From positions 1-54,274 of the forward strand of contig CAISPN010000044.1 in assembly GCA_903887375.1 (NCBI GenBank): 54,274 bases of DNA, in the 5' to 3' direction. The notes beneath the pieces were generated by a model. It saw only the letters and a program-made list of their open reading frames with translations. It did no database searches and was not told where the DNA came from. The DNA is from an uncultured cyanobacterium (GTDB taxonomy: Bacteria > Cyanobacteriota > Cyanobacteriia > Cyanobacteriales > Microcystaceae). Below are positions 1 to 10,524 of this stretch, one piece after another; positions within the stretch are counted from its first letter, which is position 1, and the number at the start of each line of letters is the position of its first letter. A program made the position numbers and the translations under genes.

Positions 1-942
1 ATGAGTAAAATTATCTATATAAATATGATAACTTTTAGCATAAATTGAAATTCCTAATCTTATTAAAGATATCAAAACAAAAGAGATAAGATAAAATGGA
101 GTCTTTTTTTTAGTTATTAAAGAAGCAACAATTGAAATAGCAAGCGCAGAGAAAATAACATCTGTAAAAACAGGTCGAGGAAATGGATGAGGAATTGCAA
201 GTAAAGACATAGAGTGAATTAATAATTCTTGAATACCCATAAAAGAGATTACTATCAAGATAAGTGGACTCCAGAATTTATAGGACAGATAATCTTGATT
301 AACTAAAGCAAGGTAATCAAGATTCTGTGATAACCAATAGCCTGCAAGCCAGATTGTAAAATAACCTAGAATTGCCAGAGGATGAAAAGCAAAAAAAATT
401 GTTAGTATTGCACAATAAAAACAAACTAAAATAACATTTTCAATTTTTAAATTAAATTTCCATATTAATAAAAATAGTAAATAAAACATAAATTCATAAT
501 GCAATGTCCAGAGAGAATCATTTCCATGCTCAATTGGTACAAACCAACCTTGCATAAAAATCAAATTACCCAGTATATCTTTAAGATTGGGAATTTGGTT
601 TGACAGCAAATAAGTCAATATAATAGCAAATAAATAAATAGGATATAATCTAATCAGCCTTCTTAGAACATATTTTTTGGCTTCTTCTGTTGTATGTTTT
701 GGTGGTGTTGTATAACCTATAACAAAGCCTGAAAGAACAAAAAAAATTATTACAGATACAGCTCCAATTGCTTGAAAAACCGTTACCAATTCTGGATACT
801 CATAACCAATTAATGGTCCATAGGTAAATGGAATAGCTAGGGCATGATTAATAAGAACGGACAAGGAACAAAGACCCCTTAAACCATCTAATTGCTCTAG
901 TCTTTTGCTACCTAATTGGTGATAAATTGATCTATTAGTCAT
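1..942 (-). CDS. acyltransferase family 3 (OafA/YrhL-like) membrane protein, partial
   Basis: The frame is open from an ATG at 940-942 to the left edge with no stop, so only the first 314 residues are seen and the C-terminus lies outside the window. The N-terminus has the family's opening motif LDGLRGLCSL followed by a conserved His in the first membrane segment (VLINHAL). The rest is a chain of strongly hydrophobic segments with short Arg/Lys-rich loops (for example RRLIRLYP) and an SLWTLHYEF segment, as in acyltransferase-3 proteins. The family moves acyl groups, often acetyl, onto sugars of exported polysaccharides or lipids in the inner membrane; the substrate here cannot be read from sequence. 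It is transcribed away from the FGE/sulfatase pair. Confidence 0.85.
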   Translation of the reverse strand, partial: MTNRSIYHQLGSKRLEQLDGLRGLCSLSVLINHALAIPFTYGPLIGYEYPELVTVFQAIGAVSVIIFFVLSGFVIGYTTPPKHTTEEAKKYVLRRLIRLYPIYLFAIILTYLLSNQIPNLKDILGNLIFMQGWFVPIEHGNDSLWTLHYEFMFYLLFLLIWKFNLKIENVILVCFYCAILTIFFAFHPLAILGYFTIWLAGYWLSQNLDYLALVNQDYLSYKFWSPLILIVISFMGIQELLIHSMSLLAIPHPFPRPVFTDVIFSALAISIVASLITKKKTPFYLISFVLISLIRLGISIYAKSYHIYIDNFTH

Positions 943-1123
943 CTAGCAAGAAAATTAATCAATAAAATTCGAAATATATATGGACTTTTTTTTTTGATTA
1001 TCGTCTAAGAATATCACAAAAAGTTTCAGAAAAACTCAAAATCTTTAAATATGCTTAAATAATAGCCTTTATTCTACTTGAAGATTAACAATCGAGTATG
1101 ATAACTTTCGTTATTAGCCAATT
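943..1123. other. AT-rich divergent intergenic region
   Basis: This 181-bp spacer lies between the divergent acyltransferase and FGE genes and must carry both promoters. It is AT-rich and has a run of ten T near 987. A TATGAT hexamer near 1098-1103 is a possible -10 for the FGE gene, but I see no convincing -35 at the right spacing. I see no small gene in it. Confidence 0.4.
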
Positions 1124-2068
1124 ATGGATATGACTGCGACTCGCTCAAACCTCAAAGACATGATCCAGATTACTGGAGGAACATTTGAAATGGGCTCGGA
1201 CAAGCATTACCCTGAAGAGGCTCCTGTTTCTAAAGTAACTCTTAAGGGTTACTGGATAGATCGCTACCCAGTCACCAATGCCCAATTTCAAAAGTTTGTT
1301 AAAGATACTGGATATATTACCTTTGCTGAGCTTCCTGCAGATCCTAAGAATTATCCGGGTGCTAAGCCTGAATTGTTAGCTCCTTCTTCTACTGTCTTTT
1401 TTAAGCCTTCAAAAACAGTAAATAGAGGCAACCATTACAATTGGTGGTCTTATATCCAAGGTGCTAACTGGAGACATCCTGAAGGTCCAGGCAGTTCAAT
1501 CAAAGAAAGAATGAAGCATCCAGTAGTTCACGTAACTTATGAGGATGTTCTAGCTTATGCCCGCTGGATCGGCAAGGAAATTCCCACAGAGGCCCAATGG
1601 GAATTTGCAGCAAGAGGTGGTCTTGATGGCGCGCAGTATGCCTGGGGGGATGAACTATATCCTCAAGGCAAAATGATGGCCAATACCTGGCAGGGTGAAT
1701 TTCCTTATGAAAACACATGCCAAGATGGCTTTGAGCGCACTTCTCCTGTTGGCTCATATCCTCCAAACGGATATGGGCTTTATGACATGATCGGCAATGT
1801 CTGGGAATGGACCCAGGACTATTATCAAGAGCGCAAGATGATCAAAAAATCTAGCTGTTGCTCTTTAGAAAATCCAGAACGAGGCAATGCCCAGGAAAGT
1901 TTTGATCCGAATATGCCTGAGATTAAAATTCCTCGCAAAGTAATCAAAGGGGGATCTTTTCTCTGCGCGCCTAGTTACTGTCAGCGCTATCGCCCAGCAG
2001 CTAGGATGGCTCAGGCAATCGATACATCTACTTGTCATCTGGGCTTTCGTTTAATTATTGCTCAATAG
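1124..2068 (+). CDS. formylglycine-generating enzyme (sulfatase-modifying factor)
   Basis: This 314-residue protein spans the whole FGE-sulfatase (SUMF1-like) fold. FGE oxidises a Cys in a Cys-type sulfatase to C-alpha-formylglycine. It opens with IQITGGTFEMGSD, has the middle motifs PTEAQWEFAARGG (154-166) and GNVWEWTQDYY (224-234), and ends in LGFRLI. The two copper-binding active-site cysteines of the O2-dependent enzyme are present as C281 and C286 in the C-x4-C motif CAPSYC. It sits 36 bp upstream of a sulfatase with the matching CSPSR site, so the two are very likely co-transcribed enzyme and substrate. The ATG at 1124 has no clear Shine-Dalgarno sequence; ATG 1130 is an alternative. 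Confidence 0.9.
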   Translation: MDMTATRSNLKDMIQITGGTFEMGSDKHYPEEAPVSKVTLKGYWIDRYPVTNAQFQKFVKDTGYITFAELPADPKNYPGAKPELLAPSSTVFFKPSKTVNRGNHYNWWSYIQGANWRHPEGPGSSIKERMKHPVVHVTYEDVLAYARWIGKEIPTEAQWEFAARGGLDGAQYAWGDELYPQGKMMANTWQGEFPYENTCQDGFERTSPVGSYPPNGYGLYDMIGNVWEWTQDYYQERKMIKKSSCCSLENPERGNAQESFDPNMPEIKIPRKVIKGGSFLCAPSYCQRYRPAARMAQAIDTSTCHLGFRLIIAQ

Positions 2069-2104
2069 CCCCAAAAACAAATAACTCAATTGAGAGGTTA
2101 AATA

Positions 2105-4459
2105 ATGTCACTCAAAGAATACAAAAATGGCAGTGCTTTTCCTGGAGTAATTGGCCGCACGGCTGATGTTTCCACACCTGCTTGGCCAGAACCCAACCGG
2201 GCTAAGCAAGATGCCCCAAATGTACTTTATATAGTTCTAGATGATACCGGATTTGGGCAGCTTGGCTGCTTTGGTAGTCCAATTAAAACTCCTAATTTGG
2301 ACAGTTTGGCAGGAGATGGGCTACGTTATAACAACATGCATACTACTGCTTTATGTTCTCCTTCACGCTCTTGTATGTTGACCGGGCGTAACCACCACTC
2401 CAATGGGTTAGCCTGCATCACTGAAGGATCTATGGGCTATCCTGGCTCAAATGGTTATATCCCCTTTGAAAATGGATTTTTATCAGAAATTCTCCTAAAA
2501 TACGGTTACAATACCTACGCCATAGGCAAATGGCATCTGACCCCAGCAGAGCAAACCAGCGCAGCAGGTCCTTATGATCGCTGGCCATTAGGTCGAGGTT
2601 TTGAAAGATTTTACGGTTTCCTTGGTGGTGATACCCATCAATATTACCCGGAATTGGTTCGGGATAATTCTCAAATCGAACCAGAGACAACTCCTGAGCA
2701 AGGTTACCATCTAACAGTAGATTTAGTGGAAAAGGCAAAAGCCATGATTGCTGATTCCAAACAGGTCGCTCCCAATAAACCTTTCTTTATGTATTTTTGT
2801 ACTGGAGCGATGCATGCGCCGCATCATGTTCCTCAAGAATGGTCAGATAAATACAAAGGTCAATTTGACGATGGTTGGGATGCTTACCGGGAAAAAGTCT
2901 TTACCAAGCAGAAAGAAATGGGCATTATTCCCAATAATACTGTTTTATCTAGCCATGATCCTGATGTACAAGATTGGAACTCCCTTTCAGCCGATGAGCG
3001 CAGACTTTATGCCAGGATGATGGAAATCTTTGCCGGTTTCTTAGAGCATACTGACTACTATATTGGCGAGTTGATCCAATTTCTCAAAGATATAGGTGAA
3101 TATGAAAACACTTTGATCATGGTCATCTCAGATAATGGAGCTAGCTCTGAAGGAGGTCCAACAGGTTCAGTCAATGAGAATAAATTCTTTAATAACATAC
3201 CCGATAACTTAGAGCAAAATCTGGCATCTATCAATGATATTGGTGGACCGAAATTCTTTAACCACTACCCTTGGGGCTGGACTCATGCAGGAAATACTCC
3301 CTTTAGACGCTGGAAGAGAGAAACTTACCGCGGCGGCATTAGCGATCCTTTCATTGTGAGCTGGCCTAAAGGTATCAAAGCTAAAGGAGAAATTCGCCAC
3401 CAATATGCCCATGCTATTGATATGGTCCCAACTGTTCTAGATGCTTTAGGCATTGAATCCCCAAGCACCATCAAGGGAGTCACCCAATCGCCTATAGAAG
3501 GTTTTAGTTTAGCTGATTCTTTTGACAATCCGGGCGCGCCTAGTAAACATATCACTCAATACTTTGAAATGTTTGGCCACCGCTCACTTTACCATGACGG
3601 TTGGCGAGCTGTATGTCCTTGGCCAGGAACTTCTTTTAGCGAATCTGGACGCAAATTCGGCGATCCCATCAGCTATGATATGCTCACCCAACTAGATGCT
3701 CATGGTTGGGAGCTCTACAACATCAATGAAGACTTTGCTGAAACTAACAACCTAGCAGAGACGCAAAGAGACAGGCTAATTGCCATGATTTCCATGTGGT
3801 ATGTAGAAGCTGGTAAATACAATGTTCTGCCTATTGACAGTCGTGGTACATTGAGATTTACCGAAGAGCGCCCTCAGATTGCAGCAGATCGCAAACGCTA
3901 TACATATTATCCCGGTACACAGGTTGTCCCAGCTAACGCTTCTCCTAGGCTGTTAAATTGTGCCCATTCAATCACAGTAGAAGCAACCCTACCAGATGGC
4001 GGAGCTAATGGTGTTCTTTTCAGCATGGGTGGTAATGATGGGGGTTTTGTTTTCTATATTCAAGATGACAAATTAACCTACGCCTATAACTACGTAGCCG
4101 AAAGTCACTTTAAAGTAGAATCATCTCAACCATTACCTGTAGGGCGGCATTTTTTCAGTATGCAATTTGAGCCTACTGGACCGGCCCAGATTGCCCAAGG
4201 TAAAGGTACTCCCGGCAAAGTAACCTTACTGATAGACGCCGTCGCAGTTGGTGAGGGACATATTCCAGTCACGATCCCCCTCTCACTTGGATTATCAGGT
4301 GGAGTAGCTGTAGGACTTGATCCAGGTTCTCCAGTGGTTCCTTTCTATAAACCTCCTTTTAAATTCAGCTCGGTTGTCCATAAAGCCTATGTAGATGTTA
4401 CCGGTGAGTCGGTAGAAAATTACGAGGAGAAAATGAGGATGTATCTAGCTAGACAGTAA
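2105..4459 (+). CDS. arylsulfatase, Cys-type (formylglycine-dependent)
   Basis: The 784-residue protein is a type I sulfatase that hydrolyses sulfate esters. The first metal-binding Asp pair is in LDDTGFGQ (D46, D47). The signature is CSPSR with C84 as the residue converted to formylglycine, followed by the usual LTGR. GKWHL supplies K142 and H144, and ISDNGAS gives the later metal-binding Asp/Asn. Residues from about 630 form an extra C-terminal region, probably a beta-sandwich, as in long (about 780 residue) bacterial arylsulfatases. I see no signal peptide, so it may be cytosolic. An AGAGG sequence lies about 8 nt before the ATG. The substrate is unknown. Confidence 0.92.
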   Translation: MSLKEYKNGSAFPGVIGRTADVSTPAWPEPNRAKQDAPNVLYIVLDDTGFGQLGCFGSPIKTPNLDSLAGDGLRYNNMHTTALCSPSRSCMLTGRNHHSNGLACITEGSMGYPGSNGYIPFENGFLSEILLKYGYNTYAIGKWHLTPAEQTSAAGPYDRWPLGRGFERFYGFLGGDTHQYYPELVRDNSQIEPETTPEQGYHLTVDLVEKAKAMIADSKQVAPNKPFFMYFCTGAMHAPHHVPQEWSDKYKGQFDDGWDAYREKVFTKQKEMGIIPNNTVLSSHDPDVQDWNSLSADERRLYARMMEIFAGFLEHTDYYIGELIQFLKDIGEYENTLIMVISDNGASSEGGPTGSVNENKFFNNIPDNLEQNLASINDIGGPKFFNHYPWGWTHAGNTPFRRWKRETYRGGISDPFIVSWPKGIKAKGEIRHQYAHAIDMVPTVLDALGIESPSTIKGVTQSPIEGFSLADSFDNPGAPSKHITQYFEMFGHRSLYHDGWRAVCPWPGTSFSESGRKFGDPISYDMLTQLDAHGWELYNINEDFAETNNLAETQRDRLIAMISMWYVEAGKYNVLPIDSRGTLRFTEERPQIAADRKRYTYYPGTQVVPANASPRLLNCAHSITVEATLPDGGANGVLFSMGGNDGGFVFYIQDDKLTYAYNYVAESHFKVESSQPLPVGRHFFSMQFEPTGPAQIAQGKGTPGKVTLLIDAVAVGEGHIPVTIPLSLGLSGGVAVGLDPGSPVVPFYKPPFKFSSVVHKAYVDVTGESVENYEEKMRMYLARQ

Positions 4460-4469
4460 TTATCAAGAA

Positions 4470-4517
4470 AATAACACTGCAGTTAAATTTTTATAGAGGT
4501 TTAACTGCAGTATTATT
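4470..4517 (+). terminator. terminator hairpin after the sulfatase gene
   Basis: The arms 4470-4487 and 4500-4517 form an 18-bp stem with one mismatch and a 12-nt loop, about 10 bp after the sulfatase stop. The following tract is only moderately T-rich. Confidence 0.7.
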
Positions 4518-4577
4518 TTAATCTAAAAGTTAATTTATTATGTATAATCTGTCTATGTTAATAATTTTTGAAAAAAT

Positions 4578-5213
4578 ATGCAACTATTAAATGAGTTTGA
4601 TGATTCTTTTATTTTTACAATTGCTTTTTTGACTCTTGGCCCTATCAAGATAATTGGTCCTTTTGCCAAAATGACAGCCAACATAGATCCAAAATTCAAA
4701 AAACAATTGGCTATTTATGGGGCAATCTTTGCCACTATTATTTGTTTGCTGGTGGCGCTATTAGGAAAAGGTTTAGTGGAAAAATATCATCTAATTCCGC
4801 AGGCTATCACCATCGCTGGTGGACTGGTTCTTTTAATATCAGCTTTGCGCATTATCTTCCCACCTCTTCAAGCTGAACCTATCTCTAAACCTAGCCCAAA
4901 ACTTCTTAATCTAGCCATTTCACCACTAGCAAGCCCAATCATTGTTACCCCAATGGGAATTGCTGCAATCTTAGTTTTTGTCCTTTTTGCACAAGGACAA
5001 CCGGCGATGATTGCAACGATATATAAAGCTATTTTTATCATGATGTTTTTAGATTTTTTGGTGATGTTTTTCATAGAAAAGATTCTAAAAATTCCAGGAC
5101 TAATGGCAATTTTACAAATACTTGGTTCTATTTTAGTCTTTATCCAGGTAGCATTAGCTGTGCAGACTATTTTGCTAGGTTTAGTAAATGTCGGGATTGG
5201 GGTAGTCAAATAA
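4578..5213 (+). CDS. MarC family integral membrane protein
   Basis: This 211-residue protein has about six hydrophobic segments. It matches the MarC/UPF0056 pattern: a first segment ending in LGPIKIIGPF (family DPIG-like), a helix with AGGLVLLISALRI after a polar loop, and a second half starting AISPLASPIIVTPMGIAAI, equivalent to the family's A-x-PLAxPLxxGPG motif. It lies in the inner membrane. The family's function is uncertain; an early link to multiple antibiotic resistance has not held up. It is followed after only 5 bp by a DUF1622 gene, so the two probably form an operon. Confidence 0.75.
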   Translation: MQLLNEFDDSFIFTIAFLTLGPIKIIGPFAKMTANIDPKFKKQLAIYGAIFATIICLLVALLGKGLVEKYHLIPQAITIAGGLVLLISALRIIFPPLQAEPISKPSPKLLNLAISPLASPIIVTPMGIAAILVFVLFAQGQPAMIATIYKAIFIMMFLDFLVMFFIEKILKIPGLMAILQILGSILVFIQVALAVQTILLGLVNVGIGVVK

Positions 5214-5218
5214 ACAAT

Positions 5219-5578
5219 ATGGAGTTGCTAGAAATCTTGGATTCCAATTTGGCCTTGATTGTTAAGTTGGCCAAATTCATCTTAGAGTTTATATCTGTTC
5301 TTTGTGTTATTCTGGGCTTGGTTAAAACACTGCAACAAGCCCTTAGGTTTCGCCACAGCCCAACATCTCTATTGGGTAATGTCAGGCTCTGTTTTGCCAC
5401 TTGGTTAGCCCTAGCTTTAGAATTTCAATTGGGCGCAGATATACTAGCAACCACAATATCTCCCTCTTTTGATACCTTGGGTAAGCTGGGGCTTTTAGCT
5501 GTGATCCGCATTGTCCTCAATTATTTTTTAGGCAAAGAGATCAAAGAGGAAATGGAAATCCAAAAGATGCTCGATTGA
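5219..5578 (+). CDS. DUF1622 family membrane protein
   Basis: The 119 residues hold about three membrane segments. The central part, with RLCFATWLALALEFQLGADI followed by a segment ending in VIRIVLNYFLGKEI, is the pattern of DUF1622 proteins, which have no assigned biochemical role. It starts 5 bp after the MarC-like gene and probably shares its transcript. Its stop lies 2 bp from the stop of the convergent cruA-like gene, leaving no room for a terminator. Confidence 0.75.
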   Translation: MELLEILDSNLALIVKLAKFILEFISVLCVILGLVKTLQQALRFRHSPTSLLGNVRLCFATWLALALEFQLGADILATTISPSFDTLGKLGLLAVIRIVLNYFLGKEIKEEMEIQKMLD

Positions 5579-5580
5579 AA

Positions 5581-7545
5581 TTAAAGTTGAATTCTTGATT
5601 GTAGAGCCTGAGCTTTTAGCCAAAAGCGAGGAAACTTTCTCTCCAGCCAAGAACTTTGAGCAGATAACCATTGAGGAAACCAAAATGATAAAAACTTGAA
5701 AGAGATTTCTTCTAAAGTAAAATCTACAAAAGTTATCAGCCAGCGCATCATCTCCCATATCCCAGCCATATCCCAAATCCAAAGCAAAAGAGATGGATTT
5801 TGGCGGGCTGCCTTGAGAGCTAATCTGGTAAAAGTAAACCAATCAGTGCGATCTTTAATAAAAGTATCAGCAACCTCGGGCGGTTCACTAGCTAAAAGCC
5901 CAAAAAAAGTATTAAGCATAGCATTGACCCTCTCTGGTGGCAGTATTCTACCAGTAGGTACCATCATTCCTTTGGAAAATAGCCAAGTTACAGCAACATT
6001 ACTCTGATAAGCAGAGATTTGGGCAAGATCTCCTTGAGTTAGTAGATCATGTTTGAGGGCAATATCGAGCAAAGTAGTCAATCTTCCTAAATTGCGTACC
6101 AGTGAACCAAATCCGGTAAAGATCAAAGGTGACTGTAAAGAGGCAGCATCTCCTATCGCCAATATGCGATCATAGGCAATTTTTCTATCACTTTTGCCCT
6201 TACTGAAATAGCCTGGAATATAACCGAAAGTAGGTTTTTTCCAGATAAGCTGATCCATATCACAGCGTCTATATTCAGGCAAAATATGGAAAAAATCTTC
6301 ATACATTTCCAAAAGCGAACCTGGATTATCTCGATGAACTTGATGATAATGAAACAGATAGATCGTCATCTCCTGCCCTGGCCCTGGGAACAACTCCCAG
6401 ATCAATTGCCTACCACGGGAAATATCTCCATGTGAGTTTAGTACATCACCATAGCGCGCATCCCAAACAGCAGGATCTATTCCCTCAACAATAGCGCCTA
6501 CTGTAGGACAGACACTATCAAAAGTGCGAGATCCATTTAACTGCCAGGCAATAGGAGAAGCAGTTCCCATCGCATCAATTAACAATCTTGCTCTAGCTTG
6601 TTTATTATCTCCAGTTTTAAGATCGAATACATTGACACTCACGCCCTTATCGTCAATCTCAGCTTGTTTAAATTCTGTTTGATCCCAAATAGTGGCCCCG
6701 TTTTCTTTTAACTTTTGGCCACATAAAGCTAGAAGGCGATCTGAATTGATCGCAATATTAAGCACTGTAGGAGTATGTAGAGTAGCAGCTTTGAGAGACT
6801 TTGGTATATATCCATCAAAAAATTTACTAAATCCATCGATATATTCACGGGCAATCATGCTTTCAAATTCTTTTTGAGTAAAAAGCTCTAAATCAATCAA
6901 GCTTTGAAATTCAGCGCGCGAGATATTCCACTCACGGTTCATTCGACCAAAAGGCAAGCGCTCTATTAATAACACTTTGTGGCCTAATTTAGCCATCATT
7001 GCCGCATGGAGTGCCCCTAAGGCCCCACCAATATAGACCAAATCATATTCGATATTGGTTGAACTAGAGTTTTCTTTCTTAAAAATCACCTGCTTGGGTT
7101 GAGTGGGATTTTCTAGCTGCTCTCGCCATGTTCTTTCCCACCAATACAATCTTTGGAGATCGAATTGACCTTGAGGCATTTTTTTAAAAAAATGAACTGT
7201 TTTGGGATAGTATGGCTCTAGCTTGTCAAAAATATTGTCTTTTTCTAAATCTATCAAAGGCGGTTGTGGATAGTTAGATGGAAATTTGGCTCTAATTTGC
7301 TCAAAAAGACTTCCAACTATATTATTTTCATCTCTACAAGCTTGCTGCCCATAGCGAAATACCTTGAGATAGGTGGTTCTTTGCAGTGACCAAACAAAAA
7401 TAGACAGTTGAATATCCTGCTCCAAAATAACCCCTTTCTTAGTGATTTTTTTGGTTCCTCTTGGTACCTGCCAGCTATTTTGAAGCCAATCTATAACCAT
7501 TTGAGTCTCAATTATGGGCACTTCTATGTATAAAATTTCTTTCAT
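5581..7545 (-). CDS. cruA: lycopene cyclase CruA/CruP-type flavoprotein
   Basis: This 654-residue FAD-dependent protein has an N-terminal extension of about 165 residues. It is followed by a Rossmann dinucleotide-binding motif YIGGALGALHAAMMAKLGHK (171-190) ending in the ribose-binding Glu of IERL. The motif REWNIS (204-209) and the later IGDAASLQSPLIFTGFGSL segment are characteristic of the CruA/CruP lycopene cyclase family. CruA cyclises lycopene to gamma- or beta-carotene in cyanobacteria and green sulfur bacteria; CruP is a paralogue with a less settled role. Length and the long N-terminus favour CruA, but I cannot exclude CruP without a tree. It is monocistronic here, with its own 83-bp upstream region. 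Confidence 0.65.
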   Translation of the reverse strand: MKEILYIEVPIIETQMVIDWLQNSWQVPRGTKKITKKGVILEQDIQLSIFVWSLQRTTYLKVFRYGQQACRDENNIVGSLFEQIRAKFPSNYPQPPLIDLEKDNIFDKLEPYYPKTVHFFKKMPQGQFDLQRLYWWERTWREQLENPTQPKQVIFKKENSSSTNIEYDLVYIGGALGALHAAMMAKLGHKVLLIERLPFGRMNREWNISRAEFQSLIDLELFTQKEFESMIAREYIDGFSKFFDGYIPKSLKAATLHTPTVLNIAINSDRLLALCGQKLKENGATIWDQTEFKQAEIDDKGVSVNVFDLKTGDNKQARARLLIDAMGTASPIAWQLNGSRTFDSVCPTVGAIVEGIDPAVWDARYGDVLNSHGDISRGRQLIWELFPGPGQEMTIYLFHYHQVHRDNPGSLLEMYEDFFHILPEYRRCDMDQLIWKKPTFGYIPGYFSKGKSDRKIAYDRILAIGDAASLQSPLIFTGFGSLVRNLGRLTTLLDIALKHDLLTQGDLAQISAYQSNVAVTWLFSKGMMVPTGRILPPERVNAMLNTFFGLLASEPPEVADTFIKDRTDWFTFTRLALKAARQNPSLLLWIWDMAGIWEMMRWLITFVDFTLEEISFKFLSFWFPQWLSAQSSWLERKFPRFWLKAQALQSRIQL

Positions 7546-7628
7546 TAGTAATTTATTGTGTTAAAAATAGGTTATTAAAAACTATACATTTGCCTGAACT
7601 TTTTTAAAATTGGCAAATAAGATTATTT

Positions 7629-9517
<1,889 letters not shown>

Positions 9518-9594
9518 CTAACGAGAGTCAAAGTTTCAACCTTTCTATAATAGATAATAATTCGCTCAGAGATGTTTAGGAACACTTTTGAGAA

Positions 9595-10485
9595 TTAAAA
9601 CACAAAGTTATTGGAATTACTAAGTGATATCTCGCTTACCCCCTTAACAAAGGCAAAGTTATGAGCCGTATCTTTAAGTCCTAACCCATCAGTATCGATA
9701 GTCACAAAGGTGCCACTGGCTATATGTTTAAAGCCAACTACATGATCCAAAATAGGATCTTTGCCTTTATAACCAATACTGTTTAAGACCTCTGTAAGAT
9801 TTATACGGTCAGTTCCAGTTTTAAAGTTAGTGATGATACTGCCAGTTAAGCTATCTCCTCCACCTAAACCAATGAGCTGATTACCAGTTAGAGCATCTTT
9901 TAAGGGAGTACCAACTACTGGTGTCATTGGAGCATGAGTGTTCACCATTTTTACCTGAATTACTCCATTATTGGACTTATCCGCATCCCCTCTGCCACCA
10001 TCTTGGAAAATTAGATTAACCGTCGAGCTACCATCGCTGTTATGAGTAATCTGGGCTCCTGTGCTGCCATTGTAAACAAAGTTGATCCAGTTTCCTTGAG
10101 CGTTTAATACGTAAATTCCATTGACATTGAGATCCCCTGTTACATTAAAGCTCAAGCTGGCATAGCCCTGTTTGTTAGCTGTGATATAGAAATCTTGCTC
10201 CCCGGCTGGACTAGTTAAAGGGTTAATAGGATCGTTAGGCAGAGGTTGAGTCGGGTTTGATTTCTCTGTGAAATAGCGAATAGCAGAGCCATTAGTGTTG
10301 GTTAGCTGAACCTGCCAAGGCTCAATTGCTGTGATGGTTTGTTGGGTGATTTGGGTATTTAGGCTAAATTGTTTGGTGCCTGTATAGATTAAATCAGGTG
10401 GCAATTTAACATCTACTGTAGTGCTATTAATCCCTGCTGAAAAGACCAACTGACCTGCAACTGGAAAATAATCAATACCAATACC
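9595..10485 (-). pseudogene. 5'-truncated Calx-beta / RTX-type calcium-binding protein remnant
   Basis: No ATG opens this frame. It can only start at a TTG (10447-10449) or run back to an in-frame TAA at 10486-10488. The residues directly after that TAA read DYFPVAGQLVFSAG, the consensus strand pair of a Calx-beta repeat, so coding similarity begins before any plausible start and the N-terminal part is lost. The C-terminus has a degenerate RTX nonapeptide (GLGGGDSLTG), then ITNFKTGTDRINL and a Ser/Asn-rich tail ending in Phe-Val-Phe, as in type I secreted proteins. The usual residues between DSLTG and the ITNF segment are missing, suggesting an in-frame internal deletion. The ancestor was probably a much larger secreted protein. 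Confidence 0.7.
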
Positions 10486-10524
10486 TTACTTATTACCTTT
10501 TAAATACCTCCACCTCCAAATCTC

